Of a stretch of DNA of 64,000 nucleotides, positions 57,065 through 64,000 are shown in pieces (the stretch's first letter is position 1; every line of letters starts with the position of its first letter). The position numbers and the translations under genes were made by a program. The DNA comes from Phenylobacterium sp. J367 (GTDB taxonomy: Bacteria; Pseudomonadota; Alphaproteobacteria; Caulobacterales; Caulobacteraceae): positions 4,098,501 to 4,162,500 of the forward strand of contig NZ_JAJONA010000001.1 of assembly GCF_024699985.1 (NCBI RefSeq), written 5' to 3'. The notes beneath the pieces are model-generated. The model worked only from the letters and a program-made list of their open reading frames with translations. It ran no database searches and had not been told where the DNA came from.

Positions 57065-58237
57065 GATCCTGGCGGGCCTGATGCGGGCCAATGTGGTGGC
57101 GGCGCTGGCGGTGGGGCTGGTGTTCCTGCTGCGCAGGCCGGTGCGCAGGGCGTTCGGCGCGCGCGTGGCCTACGAGCTCTGGTCGCTGCCGCTGCTGGCC
57201 GGACTGGCGGCGCTGATGCCCCAGCCGGCGGCGGAGACCCTGCCCTTCGTGGCGGACGTGGGCGCGGCGGCCGGCCGGGCGATCCCGGCGGCGGCGAAGG
57301 GGGCGAGCGACCTTCAGATGTGGCTCTGGCTGTGGCTGGCCGGGGCGGCCGGCGTCGCGGCCTGGACAGCGCTCCGGCAGGCCAGGTTCGTGGAGTCGCT
57401 CGGCCGGCTGACGGCGCTGGGCGACGGGGTCTGGCGGGCCGAGCGGGCCGACGCCGGCCCGGCGGTGGTCGGCGCGATCCGGCCCAGGATCGTCACCCCG
57501 TCCGACTTCGAGGCGCGGTTCGACGCCGAGGAGCGGGCGGTGATCCTGGCCCACGAGCGGGCGCACCTGTCGACCGGCGACGGGGCGGTGAACGCGCTGG
57601 TGGCCGTGGCCCAGTGCCTCTGCTGGTTCAACCCGGCGGTCCACCTGGGCCCGGGCGCTCCGCGTCGACCAGGAGCTCGCCTGCGACGCCGCGGTGATCG
57701 CCCGGCATCCGGGAGCCCGCAAGCTCTACGGCGAGCTCTTGCTGAAGACCCAGCTCGGCACCCAGCCGCTGCCGATCGGCTGCCACTGGCTGGGCGGCGC
57801 GCACCCCTGAAGGAACGGATCGTCATGCTGAAGTCCCCCTGCCCGGCCGCACGCGCAAGCGCCAGGGGATCGCGATCGTCGCCGCCCTGGCCGCGCTCTG
57901 CGCCGGCGCGGCCTGGGCCTCGGGGGCGACGCGAAACCTCATCAAGGATCCCGTCTGGATTGAGCGGCCGACGGGAGAAGACTTCGTGAAGCGTTATCCG
58001 AGGGGGGCCATGCGGCAGGGCCTGGATGGAAAAATCACCATCCTCTGCGGCGTAGACGCCGGTGGCCGGCTGCAGGATTGCAGCGTCGTCCATGAAGACC
58101 CCGTCGACGAAGGCTTCGGCCAAGCCGCGCTCGGGCTGGCGCCGCGCTTTCGCATGGCGCCCGAGAGCCGGAGCGGGGTGAAGACCGAGGGGGGTGAAGT
58201 CCGCATTCCCCTGTGGTTCCGTCTGCCGCGCCAATGA
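57054..58237 (+). CDS. BlaR1/M56-type membrane metalloprotease with TonB-like C-terminus, three frameshifts
   Basis: About 394 residues after repair. The N-terminal part has several membrane helices (VVAALAVGLVFLLRRPVRRA, MWLWLWLAGAAGVAAWTALR) and the M56 zinc motif ILAHERAHLSTGD. DQELACDAAVIARHPGARK follows, then GHWLGGAHPLKERIVML-type sequence. After one more helix (GIAIVAALAALCAGAAWASG) comes a periplasmic TonB-like domain (KITILCGVDAGGRLQDCSVV, FGQAALGLAPRFRMAPESRS). Frame breaks are near 57646-57650 (extra base), 57804-57807 and 57835-57839 (missing bases). There is no penicillin-binding sensor, so the signal is probably not a beta-lactam. Confidence 0.82.
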
Positions 58238-58737
58238 TGCCGCCGGAAACCACGCCCGAGCCGCCGCCGGCCGTGGTCGTGCTGAGCCGGGAGGAGGTCT
58301 CCGAGGTGGTGGCGTCGGTGGACCTGCCCCGGCGGCTGGTGAAGGGTGGCCAGGTGGAGCAGGCCCTGGTCCGCCAGGCGGTGTTCGTCACCGGCGCGGT
58401 GACGGTGACGCGGCCCGCCGCCGAGCCAGAGGCGGCGCCGACCTACGGCTGGAGCCTGCAGGCCTTCGTGCAGCGGCAGGTCTGCGTGCATTCGATCACC
58501 GGCCTCTTCGCCTGCTCGGACCCGGAGGTCGAGAAGCTGCCCGACGCGGCGAAGGGCGAGGCGCCGCTGGGCCCCGGCGAGCCGCCGCTGTTTCCGCTGG
58601 CCGAGGCGGCGCGCGAGGCGCTGACGGCGGGCCTGAAGGCGCGGGCCAATGCGGTGTTCGAGGCCGACCGGCGGGCGCGGATCGATCCGCTGTTCAGGGC
58701 GGCCGGCGTGACCGCCCAGCGGCCGCCCGCGCGCTAG
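58234..58737 (+). CDS. Hypothetical protein, 167 residues, coupled to the blaR-type gene
   Basis: ATG 58234 overlaps the stop of the M56-TonB gene (ATGA), so it is translationally coupled and belongs to the same BlaI-controlled operon. The product starts MMPPETTPEPPPAVVVLSRE and lacks a recognisable signal peptide. It has a central aromatic patch (PTYGWSLQAFVQRQVCVHSI) with two cysteines (QVCVHS, FACSDPE) and ends in an Ala-rich helix. No family recognised. Its stop overlaps that of convergent recO. Confidence 0.65.
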   Translation: MMPPETTPEPPPAVVVLSREEVSEVVASVDLPRRLVKGGQVEQALVRQAVFVTGAVTVTRPAAEPEAAPTYGWSLQAFVQRQVCVHSITGLFACSDPEVEKLPDAAKGEAPLGPGEPPLFPLAEAAREALTAGLKARANAVFEADRRARIDPLFRAAGVTAQRPPAR

Positions 58738-59463
58738 AGCCGTCCCGCCTCCTCCAGCCGGTCGACGAGCCACAGGCGGGCGGGCGGGATCGGGCGGTTC
58801 AGGGGGTTGAAGATGAAGGCTTCCAGGAAGTGGGCGGTGAGGTCGAGGCCGGCCTTCACGTCGCCGGGGTCGAGGCCGCGCTGGGAGGCCAGCAGAAAGC
58901 CCGGGAGCGCCAGCAGCCGGTCCTTGTAGGGCTCGCCGGCGTCGCGGGAGACGGCGCGGCCAGTCCTGGGGCTCACGTAGAGAAGGTCGTCGACGGCGCC
59001 GGTGGCGGCGCACTTCGACAGGTCGAGGCCGAAGCCCAGCTCCTGGAGCAGACCCGCCTCGAAGCGGACGAAGACGGCGGGCCAGATGTCCGGGTGGACG
59101 AGCGCGCGGGCCAGGGCCTCGAAGGCGTAATAGGCCCGGGTGCGGCTCGCGCTCCGGCAGGGCGCCGGCGGCGACGGCGGCGGCGGCCTGCAGGCCGGCC
59201 AGCGCCAGGCGATCGTCGAACAGGGCGGCGGGCCCCTCGCCCACCGGCTCCAGGCTGGCGGAGCCAAGCTGATCGGAGACCCGGGCGCGGTAGCGGACGA
59301 TCACCTGGGCGCCCGGCTGGAGGAACGGCTTGATCTTGCGCGACGACCCGCCGGCCACATGGGCCGCCCACTTGCCGTGATGCTCGGTGAGCAGCTCGAC
59401 GATCGCGCCCGACTCGCCGTGGGCGCGGGCGGAGAGCACGAAGGCGTCGTCCTCGAATTCCAT
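58734..59463 (-). CDS. recO: DNA repair protein RecO, one frameshift
   Basis: RecO loads RecA with RecF and RecR at gaps. Repaired length is 242 residues. The N-terminal OB fold begins MEFEDDAFVLSARAHGESGA and includes GKWAAHVAGGSSRKIKPFLQ and PGAQVIVRYRARVSDQLG. The C-terminal helical domain has AYYAFEALARALVHPDIWPA and VRFEAGLLQELGFGLDLSKC. One extra base near 59147 breaks the frame. It is downstream of era in the lepB-rnc-era-recO order typical of alphaproteobacteria, separated from era by the repeat at 59483. Confidence 0.93.
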
Positions 59464-59482
59464 CAACGCCGATGTAGCAGAT

Positions 59483-59543
59483 GAACCACGGAATACACGG
59501 ACCACACGGAGTCGATCCCGTGCCTTCCGTGTGGTCCGTGGTC
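59483..59543. repeat. Intergenic inverted-repeat element (ACCACGGA family)
   Basis: The left side (GAACCACGG, AATACACGGACCACACGGA, ending 59510) pairs with TCCGTGTGGTCCGTGGTC (59526-59543): GGACCACACGGA at 59499-59510 is the exact complement of TCCGTGTGGTCC at 59526-59537. It lies between era and recO and belongs to the same general class as the element at 49117. Confidence 0.75.
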
Positions 59544-59568
59544 GATCTATCGCCGCTTCGCGGCGGAG

Positions 59569-60501
59569 CTAGACGTCGTAATCCAGCCCCATGTCGCCGT
59601 AGAAGGCGCGCTTGTCGGCCCAGCGCTCGTCGACGGCGACGTGCAGGAAGAGGTGGACGGGGCGGTCGAGGATGACGGTGAGCTCCTCGCGGGCCTTCTG
59701 GCCGATCCACTTGAGCGTCTGGCCGCCCTTGCCCAGCACGATCGGCCGCTGGCTGTCGCGCTCGACATAGATGGTCTGTTCGATGCGGACCCCGCCGTCC
59801 TTGCGCTCCTCGAACTTGGTGGTCTCCACGGCCGCCGAATAGGGCAGCTCCTCGTGGACGCGGAGGTAGACCTTCTCGCGGGTGATCTCGGCGGCCAGGA
59901 GGCGGGCCGGCAGGTCGGCGGTCTGGTCCTCCGGATAGAGCCAGGGCCCCTCCGGCATCAGGGCGGCGAGCCGGGCCTTGAGGTCGTCGACGCCGGAGCC
60001 GTTGGCCGCCGAAATCATGAAGACCTCGTCGTAGACGCCTGTTTCGAAAAGCCTTTGCGACAGAGCCAGCAGGTTCTCGCGCGGCACGCCGTCGATCTTG
60101 TTGAGCGCCAGGATCACCTTGCGGCCCGACGCCTTCAGGCTCTCGACGATCGACTCGACATCCTGGACGGCGCGGCGGTCGGCGGGCTTGCCCTCGGGCG
60201 TCGCGGCGGCGAGCTCGGCGGCGGAATCCACCAGGTGCACGACGGCGTCGGCGTCCTCCGCCCCGCCCCAGGCGGCGCGGACCATGGCCCGGTCGAGCCG
60301 GCGGCGCGGCTGGAAGATCCCGGGGGTGTCGACCAGCACGATCTGGGCGTCTCCGTGCATGGCGACGCCGCGCACCGGGAAGCGGGTGGTCTGCACCTTC
60401 TGGGTGACGATGGAGACCTTCGCGCCCACCAGTCGGTTGGTCAGGGTCGACTTGCCCGCATTGGGGGCGCCGATGATGGCGGCAAATCCGGCGCGGCTCA
60501 T
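59569..60501 (-). CDS. era: GTPase Era
   Basis: Ribosome-assembly GTPase binding 16S rRNA. The 310-residue protein has the P-loop GAPNAGKSTLTNRLVG, the G2 segment TQKVQTTRFPVRG, DTPGIFQP (G3), LNKIDGV (G4) and SAANGSG (G5). The C-terminal KH domain has SQRPIVLGKGGQTLKWIGQ and AREELTVILDRPVHLFLHV. It starts at ATG 60501 and overlaps the rnc stop. The frame is intact. Confidence 0.95.
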   Translation of the reverse strand: MSRAGFAAIIGAPNAGKSTLTNRLVGAKVSIVTQKVQTTRFPVRGVAMHGDAQIVLVDTPGIFQPRRRLDRAMVRAAWGGAEDADAVVHLVDSAAELAAATPEGKPADRRAVQDVESIVESLKASGRKVILALNKIDGVPRENLLALSQRLFETGVYDEVFMISAANGSGVDDLKARLAALMPEGPWLYPEDQTADLPARLLAAEITREKVYLRVHEELPYSAAVETTKFEERKDGGVRIEQTIYVERDSQRPIVLGKGGQTLKWIGQKAREELTVILDRPVHLFLHVAVDERWADKRAFYGDMGLDYDV

Positions 60502-61211
60502 TCGTCACCTAGCTGGGGTTCGGGGCCTTCCCGCTTCAGCAGCATCTGCTGGGCGGCGGCCTTTTCGGCGTCCTGGCGGGAGCGGCCCTCGCCCCGCTCA
60601 GGGGGAAAGCCCTCCACGGCCACGGCGACCGTGAAGCAGGGGGCGTGGTCTGCCCCTCGCGGGACACGATCTCGTAGGCGGGCAGCGGCAGGCCGCGGCC
60701 CTGCGCCCACTCCTGGAGCTGGGTCTTGGGGTCCTTGGACCGCGGCTCGTCGAGCTTGGCGAACTCCTCCTCCCAGAACTTCAGGAAGAAGGCGCGCGCG
60801 GTGTCGAGGCCGCCATCGATGTAGAGGCCAGCGATCAGGGCCTCGCAGGCGTCGCCCAGCACGGCGTCGGACTTGCGGGCGCCGACCTTGGTGGCCGAGG
60901 CGCTCATGCGCAGCGCCTCCGGCAGGCCGCAGCGTTTCGCGGCGCGCGCAGGCGTGGTAGTTCACGAGGGAGGCCAGCAGGCGGCTCATCTCCCCTTCCC
61001 GCGCGTCCGCGTCGAGGGCCATCAGCCGCTCCGCGGCGCACAGGTTGAGCACCCGGTCGCCCAGGAACTCCAGACGCTCGTTGTGGCGCACGGACCGGGC
61101 GCCGTCGCCGACACTGGCGTGGGTCAACGCCCGCTCCAGCAGATCGCGGTCACGGAAGACGTAGCCGATGCGGTGCTCGAGCTCGGCGACGGCGGCGGCG
61201 CGCGCGTTCAT
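60498..61211 (-). CDS. rnc: Ribonuclease III, two compensating frameshifts
   Basis: Double-stranded RNA endonuclease, 237 residues. It starts MNARAAAVAELEHRIGYVFR, with the catalytic signature HNERLEFLGDRVLNL and second acidic cluster DAVLGDACEALIAGLYIDGG. The C-terminal dsRNA-binding domain has DPKTQLQEWAQGRGLPLPAY and RSRQDAEKAAAQQMLLKREG. The middle is read in a shifted frame between about 60941 and 60651; an extra and a missing base restore the total length. The second half of the signature normally reads E-F-L-G-D-A/S; here it reads GDRVL, which fits. It overlaps era and lies downstream of lepB. Confidence 0.94.
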   Translation of the reverse strand: MNARAAAVAELEHRIGYVFRDRDLLERALTHASVGDGARSVRHNERLEFLGDRVLNLCAAERLMALDADAREGEMSRLLASLVNYHACARRETLRPAGGAAHERLGHQGRRPQVRRRAGRRLRGPDRWPLHRWRPRHRARLLPEVLGGGVRQARRAAVQGPQDPAPGVGAGPRPAAARLRDRVPRGADHAPCFTVAVAVEGFPPERGEGRSRQDAEKAAAQQMLLKREGPEPQLGDE

Positions 61212-61985
61212 CTACTTCAGCACGTGGACGAAGCGGCTGGGCCGGGCCTCGAGCACCCAGGTCCAGGGCTTCAGGATGGACGCCTCCGGGTTCCAGGAGA
61301 GCAGGATGATCTGGGCGCGGCCCACGAGGTTGTCGGCCGGGACGTAGCCGACGCCGCCGTTCGGGGCCCGGCTGTCCTCGGAGTTGTCGCGGTTGTCGCC
61401 CATCATGAAGTAGTGGCCTTCGGGCACGGTGAACTCCGCGGTGTCGTCGAGGTCGAACTGCGGGCCGTAGTCGTTGGTCATGTAGGTGCGGCCGCCCGGC
61501 AGGGTCTCCTGGTAGCGGGTGACGTCGCGCCCGGCGCCGAATTCCGAGGCCTCGCGGAAGGTGCCCCTGGGCTCGCGACGCACCTGCTCGCCGTTCAGGT
61601 AGAGCAGGCCCTCGCGCATCTGGATGCGGTCGCCCGCCACGCCGATGACCCGCTTCACATAGTCGGTGTGGCCGTCGCGCGGGAGCTTGAACACCACGAT
61701 GTCGCCGCGCTCGGCGGGGCGGCCGAGGATGCGGCCCTCGAACAGCGGCGGGCTGAACGGGATCGAGTGGCGCGAGTAGCCGTAGGAGAACTTCGAGACG
61801 ATGATGTAGTCGCCGGTATAGAGGTTCGGCTCCATCGACCCGGACGGGATGGTGAAGGGCTGGAAGAACAGCACGCGCAGGAACAGCGCGATGGCCAGCG
61901 CATAGACGACCGTCTTGATGATCTCCACGACCTCGTTGACGGCGCCGGACTTCCCCGGCTGCGCGGCCTGCACGTTCTCGCTCAT
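61212..61985 (-). CDS. lepB: Signal peptidase I (first copy)
   Basis: Removes signal peptides from exported proteins at the inner membrane. The product is 257 residues from ATG 61985, which has AAGGA upstream (an ATG at 62000 is less likely). After an N-terminal helix (TVVYALAIALFLRVLFFQPF) comes the catalytic serine in IPSGSMEPNLYTGDYIIV, the general-base lysine in DYVKRVIGVAGDRIQMRE, and GHYFMMGDNRDNSEDSR. It lies directly upstream of rnc. Confidence 0.95.
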   Translation of the reverse strand: MSENVQAAQPGKSGAVNEVVEIIKTVVYALAIALFLRVLFFQPFTIPSGSMEPNLYTGDYIIVSKFSYGYSRHSIPFSPPLFEGRILGRPAERGDIVVFKLPRDGHTDYVKRVIGVAGDRIQMREGLLYLNGEQVRREPRGTFREASEFGAGRDVTRYQETLPGGRTYMTNDYGPQFDLDDTAEFTVPEGHYFMMGDNRDNSEDSRAPNGGVGYVPADNLVGRAQIILLSWNPEASILKPWTWVLEARPSRFVHVLK

Positions 61986-62084
61986 GGTGGTCCTTGGCAT
62001 AGGCCCGGCGGAACGGGCGTCGGCGTGCAGTTACGCGCTGGGCGCCCCGGGGGCAAGGTCGGGGGGATGCCGAGCGCCCGCGCA

Positions 62085-62201
62085 ATTCCTCCCCATCGGG
62101 GGAGGTGGATCGCCGCGGAGCGGCGAGACGGAGGGGGTCATTCCAGCCGTCCAAGCGGACCCCTCCGGCGCTTCGCGCCACCTCCCCCGATGGGGAGGAA
62201 T
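62085..62201. repeat. Intergenic inverted-repeat element (CCTCCCC family), copy 3
   Basis: A 24-base arm at 62085-62108 (ATTCCTCCCCATCGGGGGAG and TGG) is mirrored perfectly at 62178-62201 (CCACCTCCCCCGATGGGGAG and GAAT). The interior holds smaller hairpins (GCCGCGGAGCGGC, GGCGCTTCGCGCC). It separates the two lepB copies. Confidence 0.85.
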
Positions 62202-62204
62202 GTC

Positions 62205-62948
62205 TCAGCCGAGCGGCTTCACGACGCGGTCGAGGTTGAGGTTGAGCCAGGTCCAGGGCTTGAGGATCGAGGCGCCCGGCTTCCAGGAGATGAGCACGAC
62301 GCGGGCCCGGCCGACGAGGTTCTCGTCGGGCAGGAAGCCGACGCCGCCGGCCGCCGCCGGAACCCGGCTGTCGGCGGAGTTGTCGCGGTTGTCGCCCATC
62401 ATGAAGTAGTGGCCCTCGGGGACCACGAAGACCTCGGTGTCGTCGAGCGGCTGGCCCGGACCGTAGTCCTGAATCACATAGCTGCGGCCGCCCGGCAGGG
62501 TCTCGCGGAACAGGTCGGCGCCGTCGGACCGCGGGTCCTCCTTGCCGGTGCGGGGCACCGCCGCGCGGGGGACCTTCACGCCGTTCAGCCAGAGCTCGCT
62601 GTCGCGGATCTGGATGCGGTCGCCCGGCAGGCCGACCAGCCGCTTGATGAGGTCGGTGCGGTTGTCCAAGGGGGTCTTGAAGACGATGACGTCGCCGCGC
62701 TCCGGCGCCTGGCCGAGGATGCGGCCCTCGAACAGCGGCGGGCTGAGCGGGGCGGAATGGCGCGAGTAGCCGTAGCTCCACTTGGTGACGACGATGTAGT
62801 CGCCCTCGTAGAGGTTCGGCTCCATGGAGGCCGAGGGGATGGTGTAGGGCTGGAGCAGGAAGACCCGGAGCACGAGGGCGATCACCAGCGCCCAGAAGAT
62901 GGTCTTGGCGACCTCCCAGGCCTCGTTGGCCGTTTCCTTCTTGCTCAA
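62205..62948 (-). CDS. lepB: Signal peptidase I (second, divergent copy)
   Basis: A 247-residue paralogue of the downstream lepB. It starts at TTG 62948, seven bases after GGAGGG (LSKKETANEAWEVAKTIFWA). The catalytic serine is in IPSASMEPNLYEGDYIVV, the lysine in DLIKRLVGLPGDRIQIRD, and the C-terminal box is GHYFMMGDNRDNSADSR, so it should be active. It differs by an internal segment around VPRTGKEDPRSDGADLFRET and an extra insertion at RVPAAAGGVGF. The copies arose by tandem duplication and have diverged. Confidence 0.92.
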   Translation of the reverse strand: MSKKETANEAWEVAKTIFWALVIALVLRVFLLQPYTIPSASMEPNLYEGDYIVVTKWSYGYSRHSAPLSPPLFEGRILGQAPERGDVIVFKTPLDNRTDLIKRLVGLPGDRIQIRDSELWLNGVKVPRAAVPRTGKEDPRSDGADLFRETLPGGRSYVIQDYGPGQPLDDTEVFVVPEGHYFMMGDNRDNSADSRVPAAAGGVGFLPDENLVGRARVVLISWKPGASILKPWTWLNLNLDRVVKPLG

Positions 62949-63099
62949 GCGATGTCCCTCCAGGCCGCCGGCCAAACGCCGGCCCTACCCCTCTAAGCCA
63001 CGCCGCGCCGAAGCGCCCGTGAAAGGTTGCTCATACGACAGGGCCGCACGGCCCGGCGCAAGGCGTGACAAACAGCCGGGCTGTGGCCATATCGCGGCG

Positions 63100-64000
63100 A
63101 TGACCCGTACCGCCGTGCCGCCGCTCCACGTCCTGCTCGCGCTCGCGGTGGTGGCGGTCTGGGGCACCAACTTCGTGGTGATCCGCTGGGGGCTGGACGA
63201 CCTGCCGCCGCTGACCTTCGCGGCGCTCAGGTTCACCTTCGCGGTCATTCCGGCGATCTTCTTCCTGAAGAAGCCGGACGTGCCGTGGCGAAACCTGGCG
63301 GCCTATGGCGTGCTGATCGGCGTCGGCCAGTTCGGCCTGCTCTACATCGCCATGACCCAGTGGATCTCGCCCGGGCTGGCCTCGCTGGTCGTGCAGATCC
63401 AGGCGTTCTTCACCATCGGCTTCGCCATGATGCTGACCGGCGAGCGGATCCAGCGGTTCCAGTATGCGGCGCTGGGCCTCGCCGCCATCGGGCTCGCGTC
63501 GCTGATGATCCACGCCACGTCGGACGCCAAGCCGCTGGGCATCGCGCTGGTGCTGGCCGCGGCGCTCGGCTGGGCCGGCGGCAACACGGTGGCCCGCCAG
63601 GCCGGGCCGGTGAACATGCTGGCCTATGTGGTCTGGGCGTCGATCTTCTCGGCGCCGCCGCTGTTCGCGCTGGCCTTCATCTTCGAGGGCTGGCAGCCGG
63701 TGACCCACGCCATCGCGAACGCCGACGCCGGCGCCTGGGCCGCCGTGCTCTGGCAGTCGGTGGGCAACACCATCTTCGGCTACACCGTCTGGGCGTGGCT
63801 GCTGGCCCGCTATCCGGCGGCGACCATCGCGCCGCTGTCGCTGCTGGTGCCGGTGTTCGGCATGGGGGCGTCGACCCTGCTGCTGGGCGAATCGATGACG
63901 CCCTGGAAGCTCGGCGCCGCGGCCCTGGTGCTCGCGGGCCTGGCGCTCAACACCCTGTGGCCGGCCTGGAAGCGGCGGATGATGATGTCGGGCGAGCCGG
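63100..64000 (+). CDS. EamA/DMT-family transporter, 3' end outside window
   Basis: The reading frame from ATG 63100 stays open to the window end. It begins MTRTAVPPLHVLLALAVVAV followed by WGTNFVVIRWGLDDLPPLTF, the typical EamA start. About ten membrane helices can be followed (FGLLYIAMTQWISPGLASLV, YAALGLAAIGLASLMI, AIALVLAAALGWAGGN-like, LVPVFGMGASTLLLGESMTP). The nearest named relatives are O-acetylserine/cysteine exporters such as EamA (YdeD), but substrates vary within the family. It is divergent from the second lepB. Confidence 0.88.
   Translation, partial: MTRTAVPPLHVLLALAVVAVWGTNFVVIRWGLDDLPPLTFAALRFTFAVIPAIFFLKKPDVPWRNLAAYGVLIGVGQFGLLYIAMTQWISPGLASLVVQIQAFFTIGFAMMLTGERIQRFQYAALGLAAIGLASLMIHATSDAKPLGIALVLAAALGWAGGNTVARQAGPVNMLAYVVWASIFSAPPLFALAFIFEGWQPVTHAIANADAGAWAAVLWQSVGNTIFGYTVWAWLLARYPAATIAPLSLLVPVFGMGASTLLLGESMTPWKLGAAALVLAGLALNTLWPAWKRRMMMSGEP

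Overview
The window is about 64 kb of very GC-rich bacterial chromosome and reads as an alphaproteobacterium of the Caulobacterales, most like a Phenylobacterium or Caulobacter relative (inference). Supporting signs are an RNase E with an acidic S1 insertion and a terminal GWWRR tail, an NDUFA12-type complex I accessory subunit, an M23 peptidase fused in an operon to a bactofilin, GANTC (CcrM-type) sites clustered before some genes, TTGAC/GCTA-type promoters, and the gene orders iscR-desulfurase-sufB, accB-accC-aat and lepB-rnc-era-recO. Almost all of it is ordinary core genome. No rRNA, tRNA, CRISPR array or transposase was seen.

Layout. 1-2605: Fe-S assembly (sufB, cysteine desulfurase, iscR; minus). 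2764-7847: an alpha/beta hydrolase, an NTF2-like protein, a small protein, then a DUF4173-type membrane protein with a response regulator and histidine kinase. 7955-11501: an rRNA pseudouridine synthase and the EF-P system (epmB, epmA, efp). 11524-16156: flavoprotein, MscS channel, secreted M20 amidohydrolase, anmK. 16162-18124: tyrS with an unusual leader, and a peroxiredoxin. 18389-25407: cell-wall block (M23 peptidase, bactofilin, prfB, PBP1A, AmiC-type amidase). 25408-31919: RNase E, M48 protease, DsbA-like lipoprotein, flavoprotein. 31924-36579: thiS-thiG-SDR facing accB-accC-hydrolase. 36576-41113: aat, DUF2155 protein, NDUFA12 and an NrdJ-derived protein without the reductase core. 41200-48050: pentapeptide-repeat protein, aspS, serine hydrolase, second M48 protease, DUF808 protein. 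48308-51679: poorly characterised proteins and a PPP-type phosphatase. 51736-53471: a decayed accessory patch holding the tail of a DNA ligase D gene and a low-GC, truncated ATPase gene. 53656-64000: parC, a BlaI/BlaR-TonB unit with two visible operators, recO, era, rnc, two tandem lepB genes and a DMT-family transporter cut by the window end.

Quality. At least 30 reading-frame breaks, nearly all single-base changes in G or C runs, interrupt genes that are essential elsewhere (sufB, accC, rne, rnc, recO, prfB, PBP1A). They look like sequencing or assembly errors rather than real decay. I annotated each such gene as one unit and give the break position. The prfB TGA shift is different: it is the programmed +1 frameshift.

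The most unusual content is the NrdJ-derived protein at 38626-41113. Next are a possible tyrosine-codon leader peptide before tyrS, an AroQ-like remnant before accB, the paired BlaI operators and the ligD/ATPase debris patch.
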